A stretch of DNA of 64,000 nt from Roseococcus suduntuyensis (GTDB taxonomy: Bacteria > Pseudomonadota > Alphaproteobacteria > Acetobacterales > Acetobacteraceae). The translations under genes and the position numbers were made by a program. Shown here piece after piece: positions 61,201 to 64,000 of the stretch. Every line of letters begins with the position of its first letter. The first letter of the stretch is position 1. The stretch is taken from contig NZ_JACIDJ010000006.1 of NCBI RefSeq assembly GCF_014196305.1, forward strand, positions 186,001 to 250,000, read 5' to 3'. The notes beneath the pieces were generated by a model. It did no database searches and was not told the DNA's origin. It worked only from the letters and a program-made list of their open reading frames with translations.

Positions 61201-61675
61201 GAAGCTCGCCGGTACCGTCACCGCGCGCAAGGAACGCAACACCAAGACCGGCAGCCGCATGGCCTGGGTCAGCCTCTCCGACCAGACGGGCGGTTATGAG
61301 GTCACCTTCTTCAGCGAGGTGCTGAACCGCGCACGCGAATTGCTGGAGGATGGGAAGGCCGTGCTCGTCACGGCCGAGGTCCGGCTGGAGGGCGAGGCGC
61401 TGCGCCTCACCGCCCAGGACATCGAGGCGCTGGACAAGGCGGCGGCCGGGGTGGGGCAGGGGATGCGCATCATCCTGGAAGCCGCCAGCGCCCTGCCCGA
61501 TATCCGTGCTCTGCTGGAGCGCGACGGGCGCGGCCGCGGGCGCGTGAGCCTCGTGCCGCAACTTGGGCCCGGCCAGGATGTGGAGATCACGCTGCCGGGC
61601 GGCTGGAATGTCTCGCCGCGGATGATGCAGGCGCTCAAGGTGCTGCCCGGCGTGGCCAATGTGGAGGAGGTGTAG
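58265..61675 (+). CDS. dnaE: DNA polymerase III alpha subunit
   Basis: A 1136-residue replicative polymerase of DnaE1 length. The N-terminal PHP domain begins FVHLHTHSAYSLSEGA. The polymerase core has GPGRGSGAGSVAAWAL and the catalytic acidic motif MPDFDIDFCQDRRDEV, then GVFQFEGQGMRDCL, and NKSHAAAYALVAYQTAWL. A helix-hairpin-helix and OB-fold region complete the C-terminus (LAGTVTARKERNTKTGSRM). The ATG at 58265 is the first in a family-consistent position. Confidence 0.97.
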   Translation: MGFVHLHTHSAYSLSEGAIKAEKLSALALAANMPAVALTDTANLFGALEFAQAAAGKGIQPIMGCQLWLSRGESHSDPNRNGADVVTALAMDAEGWGNLQRLSSLGWLGTDISGKPAVTLDQLLAHGAGIFLLTGGDHGPLSRLLAEGRRDAAGQVLHALREGFDGRLAVELMRHHTDRQAALEPGLLRLADEAALPIVATNDVYFAEAKMHEAHDALLCIAEGRLITEAQRRRVTPHHWFKPADQMRALFQDLPEACDNTLAIARMCAVMAEVKKPELPICPKVQPGRTEAETVADMARTGLARRFPEGVPPVHAERLEYELTVIEQMGFSGYFLIVADFIQWAKAQGIPVGPGRGSGAGSVAAWALSITDLDPLRFGLLFERFLNPERVSMPDFDIDFCQDRRDEVIDYVRREYGEERVAQIITFGKLQAKAAVRDVGRVLGMPYGQVDRIASLIPNNPANPVSLKDAIAGEPRLKDMQASDEAVARLLDIALQVEGLYRNASTHAAGVVIGRRPLIEITSIYRDPRSPHLITQYSMKHVENASLVKFDFLGLKTLTVLQRAVALLKAQGITVDIDALPLDDAPTYAMLARGDAAGVFQFEGQGMRDCLRSMRPDRFEDLIAAVSLYRPGPMENIPAYCARKHGETWEAPHPSIQDILGETYGIMVYQEQVMQIAQAMAGYSLGGADLLRRAMGKKNKEEMAKQRDIFCEGAAKNGVSAAKAGEVFDLMEKFANYGFNKSHAAAYALVAYQTAWLKANHPVAFLAASMTLDMDKTDKLASHMQEAARLGIKVLPPDINRSAAEFTIEAHDGKPAIRFALAAIKRVGLAAMRDLVDARGQGGDFTSLADFAARVDPRLLNKMQLENLAKAGAFDSLEGNRARLVAGAETVLRRAQASAEDRASNQIGLFAEVEQGPPMLRLPEMPDWPTLDKLGFEAEAVGFHLSAHPLDTYKMALRRLGCTPSALIAEKARAGSTRLKLAGTVTARKERNTKTGSRMAWVSLSDQTGGYEVTFFSEVLNRARELLEDGKAVLVTAEVRLEGEALRLTAQDIEALDKAAAGVGQGMRIILEAASALPDIRALLERDGRGRGRVSLVPQLGPGQDVEITLPGGWNVSPRMMQALKVLPGVANVEEV

Positions 61676-62203
61676 CTACTCCTTGGCCCGCGCATCCTTC
61701 GCCAGCAGCTTGGCCTGGGACTGCATGCGATCCAGCAGCCCCAGTCCCAGCGCGCCGGCCACGAAGGTGACATGGATGCCGATGGCCCAGCCCAGTTCCC
61801 GGTCCGAGAGCGAGGCGATGTCCATGAATTTCTGCAGCAGGTGGATGGAGCTGATCGCCACGATGGCGATGCCGACCTTCAGCTTGAGGTTGCCCGGGTC
61901 GAGGTTGGACACCCACTCGATCTTGGAGGCGCCCTTCGCATCCGTCAGCCGCGAGACCAGGCTGTCATAGGAGGAGATGGCGACCATCGCGACCAGTGAG
62001 GCGACCAGCGCGCTGTCCACCAGGTAGAGCAGGCCGAGCAGCATCTGCGCGTCAGAGGTGGGGGTCAGCGTGTCCGCCGCGAACTTCCAAACCTTCACCA
62101 GGAAGCGCACGGCATAGGCCGCCAGCGCCACCGCGAGGCCGAGATAGAAGACCACCAGAATGTACCGGCTGGCCAGCACCGCCCGGTCGGATAGATTTTG
62201 CAT
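61676..62203 (-). CDS. UPF0114 (YqhA) family membrane protein
   Basis: A 175-residue membrane protein with four predicted helices. SRYILVVFYLGLAVALAAYA at the start, VDSALVASLVAMVAISSYD, and SNLDPGNLKLKVGIAIVAIS followed by SSIHLLQKFMD are the UPF0114/YqhA pattern; the function is unknown. Starts at 62212 and 62239 are possible, but 62203 (MQNLSDRAV) gives the usual family N-terminus. It converges with dnaE with no gap and is divergent from the RidA-family gene. Confidence 0.85.
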   Translation of the reverse strand: MQNLSDRAVLASRYILVVFYLGLAVALAAYAVRFLVKVWKFAADTLTPTSDAQMLLGLLYLVDSALVASLVAMVAISSYDSLVSRLTDAKGASKIEWVSNLDPGNLKLKVGIAIVAISSIHLLQKFMDIASLSDRELGWAIGIHVTFVAGALGLGLLDRMQSQAKLLAKDARAKE

Positions 62204-62242
62204 GGGACGCATCGCCGCGTTCAGGGATGAAGGAACCATAGA

Positions 62243-62593
62243 ATGATTCAACGTCTGGCCGAAGAGGGGCGCCTGTCGGGTGCCGTGGTTCATGGCGGGC
62301 TGGTCTATCTCGCGGGGCAGGTGGCCGATGACGCCACCCTCGATGCCGAAGGCCAGACCGCCGACATCCTGCGGCAAATCGATGCGCTGCTGGCCGAGGC
62401 CGGCACCAGCAAGAAGAACTTGCTGAGCGTGCAGATCATCTTGGCCGATATCCGCGACGCGCCGGCGATGAACCGCGCATGGGACGCCTGGCTGGACCCC
62501 ACCGCCAAGCCCGCCCGCATGACCATCCAGGCCCCCTTGGTGGATCCGGCGTGGAGGGTGGAAATTACGGGCATCGCCGCCATCGCAGGATAG
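62243..62593 (+). CDS. RidA/YjgF-family protein
   Basis: A 116-residue protein of the RidA (Rid/YER057c/UK114) family: AVVHGGLVYLAGQVADD near the N-terminus, then QTADILRQIDALLAEAGTSK and WDAWLDPTAKPARMTIQA. The substrate-binding Arg of RidA deaminases aligns with KPARMTIQAPL. Family members hydrolyse reactive enamine/imine intermediates, although this looks like one of the archaic Rid subfamilies rather than canonical RidA. It stands alone and divergent from the UPF0114 gene. Confidence 0.85.
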   Translation: MIQRLAEEGRLSGAVVHGGLVYLAGQVADDATLDAEGQTADILRQIDALLAEAGTSKKNLLSVQIILADIRDAPAMNRAWDAWLDPTAKPARMTIQAPLVDPAWRVEITGIAAIAG

Positions 62594-62732
62594 CGCCCGG
62601 CCGGACTCCGGCGGCGGGCAACGGAAGGGTCGTGGCAGCGTTTCGTGTAGCGTAGATTCCGCCACCCCTTCACCCCCATTTCGCCGCATTGCCGATCATG
62701 ATGTGACAGCATAAGCAAAGTGAAGAACGCAA

Positions 62733-63734
62733 GTGACACCCGGCACCCCTGATTTCTGGCACCGCAAGCGCGTCCTCGTGACCGGCGGCGCAGGCTTCCT
62801 CGGCTCCAACCTCTGCCATGCCCTGGCGGGGCTCGGGGCGCGGGTCACCGCGCTCGACGCCATGCTGCCCGATGGCGGCGCCAACCCCGCCAATCTGGAA
62901 GGTGCCGGAGTGATGCTGGTGCGCGGGGATCTGCGCGACACGGAACTCGCCACGCTCTGCCAGGGCACCGAGGTACTGTTCAACCTGGCCGCCCAGACCA
63001 GCCATATGGGCGGCCAGCGTGACCCGGTGGCGGACATCGCCATCAACGCCGTGGCTCAGGTGCGGCTGGTGCAGGCCATGCGCGAGGCGGCGCCGGAGGC
63101 CGCGGTGGTCCATGCCTCCACGCGCCAGTTCTACGGCCGCCCCATCAGCCTGCCGGTGGACGAGCTGCACCCCGTCAACCCACCCGACGCCAATGGTGTC
63201 TCCAAATGGGCGGGCGAGCAGTATTGGCTGCTGGAAAGCCGCGTGCTGGGCCGGCCCGTGGTCTCGCTGCGCCTGACCAACTGCTATGGCCCGCGGCTTC
63301 GCATCGCCGATGCGCGGCAGACCTTCCTTGGCATCTGGATGCGCCGGGTGCTGGAAGGCGAATCCTTCGAGGTGTGGGGCGGCGCCCAGCTGCGCGACCT
63401 CGCCTATGTGGACGACGTGACCCGCGCCTTCCTCACGGCCGCTGAACAGGCCGGCAAGAGCGATGTGACGGGGCGTGCCTTCAACCTCGGCGGCGCGCCG
63501 CCCATCTCGCTGCTGGACCTCGCGGAGTTGCTCATCAAGGCCAATGGCGGCGAGGGAAGCTACGTCACCCGCGAGTTCCCGGCCGACCGCGCCCCCATCG
63601 ACATCGGCAGCTACCACGCCGACGACCGTGCCTTCCGCGCCGCCACCGGCTGGGCGCCGCGCGTTTCCCTGGATGATGGCCTCAAGCGCAGCCTCGAATG
63701 GTATCGTGCGCGCATGGCCGACTACGCCTTCTGA
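62733..63734 (+). CDS. NAD-dependent epimerase/dehydratase (extended SDR)
   Basis: A 333-residue sugar-nucleotide SDR. The Rossmann motif is VLVTGGAGFLGSNLCHAL; a SxxxYG-like strand is present (HASTRQFYGRP), and the C-terminal part has YVDDVTRAFLTA. At the active site the usual YxxxK reads NGVSK (PDANGVSKWAGEQYW), with Asn in place of the catalytic Tyr. This NG-x-x-K form is seen in some O-antigen SDRs from memory. Translation starts at GTG 62733. It is followed 14 bases later by a DegT-family aminotransferase, pointing to amino-sugar or surface-glycan synthesis. Confidence 0.85.
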   Translation: MTPGTPDFWHRKRVLVTGGAGFLGSNLCHALAGLGARVTALDAMLPDGGANPANLEGAGVMLVRGDLRDTELATLCQGTEVLFNLAAQTSHMGGQRDPVADIAINAVAQVRLVQAMREAAPEAAVVHASTRQFYGRPISLPVDELHPVNPPDANGVSKWAGEQYWLLESRVLGRPVVSLRLTNCYGPRLRIADARQTFLGIWMRRVLEGESFEVWGGAQLRDLAYVDDVTRAFLTAAEQAGKSDVTGRAFNLGGAPPISLLDLAELLIKANGGEGSYVTREFPADRAPIDIGSYHADDRAFRAATGWAPRVSLDDGLKRSLEWYRARMADYAF

Positions 63735-63748
63735 AGGACGACCCACCG

Positions 63749-64000
63749 ATGAACGCCCCCCATGCCATGCTGCCCTTCGCCGACCCGGGTGCGGGCTATC
63801 GGGCCTTGCAGCCCGAGATCGATGCCGCCGTGGCCCGTGCCCTCGCCTCGGGATGGTACATCCTGGGCGCTGAGGGCGAGGCCTTCGAGCGGGAATTCGC
63901 CGAGTGGCTGGGCCTGCCGCGCGCCGTGGGCTGCGCCAATGGCACGGATGCGCTGATGCTCATCCTGCGCGGCATGGGCATCGGCCCGGGCTGCACCGTT
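63749..64000 (+). CDS. DegT/DnrJ/EryC1/StrS-family aminotransferase, truncated by window end
   Basis: The first 84 residues of a PLP-dependent sugar aminotransferase: PFADPGAGYRALQPEIDAAV, then ASGWYILGAEGEAFEREFAEW and GCANGTDALMLILRGMGIG, the classical N-terminal pattern of the family. AAGGACG precedes the ATG at 63749. It lies directly after the SDR epimerase gene, and the pair probably makes a nucleotide-linked amino sugar. The PLP Lys is beyond the window. Confidence 0.92.
   Translation, partial: MNAPHAMLPFADPGAGYRALQPEIDAAVARALASGWYILGAEGEAFEREFAEWLGLPRAVGCANGTDALMLILRGMGIGPGCTV

Overview
The window is a GC-rich (roughly 70 percent) alphaproteobacterial chromosome segment. The gene content (14-gene nuo operon followed by birA-coaX-RNase J-DUF1467, tig-clpP-clpX-lon-hupB, proS-lolC-lolD, short alpha-type ProS, many GTG starts and 4-base overlaps) fits Rhodospirillales, most likely Acetobacteraceae of the Roseomonas type. 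The genus is inferred from style and content, not from a marker gene. No phage, insertion sequence, CRISPR array or rRNA operon was seen.

Layout. 1-6.7 kb: the end of a DUF533 gene, an MFS transporter, a large hybrid histidine kinase, a crotonase and a SemiSWEET transporter. 6.8-15.9 kb: the most unusual part, an apparent iron-regulated heme-uptake locus. It has a TonB-dependent heme-type receptor, a divergent pair of operons for a YejABEF-type ABC importer (YejA coupled to a PhyH-family dioxygenase on the minus strand; YejB and a YejE-YejF fusion on the plus strand) and a compact HmuS/ChuS-like heme protein translationally coupled to the transporter. Two nearly identical palindromic operators sit in front of the receptor and between the divergent operons. 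16-23.6 kb: a tRNA-Val, two tiny overlapping genes, and a minus-strand operon holding an arylformamidase-like hydrolase, a complete branched-chain/amide-type ABC importer, a cupin and a Bcr/CflA exporter. 23.6-28.1 kb: a nucleoside deoxyribosyltransferase-like protein, a LiuC-like hydratase, an orphan homodimeric-type 2-oxoacid dehydrogenase E1 and a DUF1643 protein.

28.1-35.1 kb: tRNA-Leu, trigger factor, ClpP, ClpX, Lon, HU, tRNA-Val and tRNA-Asp, i.e. the protein folding and quality-control block. 35.3-52.9 kb: nuoA to nuoN (respiratory complex I) in one tight run, continuing with biotin ligase, type III pantothenate kinase, RNase J and DUF1467. 52.9-53.2 kb: three terminator-like hairpins and a candidate small RNA. 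53.3-64 kb: proS, lolC, lolD, an aldehyde dehydrogenase, dnaE, a UPF0114 membrane protein, a RidA-family protein, then an SDR epimerase and the start of a DegT-family aminotransferase, probably the edge of a surface-sugar cluster.

A 52-base hairpin-forming repeat occurs directly after two unrelated genes (livK-like and aldehyde dehydrogenase) and looks like a REP-type element of this genome. All assignments come from reading the sequence and recalled family motifs; no database search was run.
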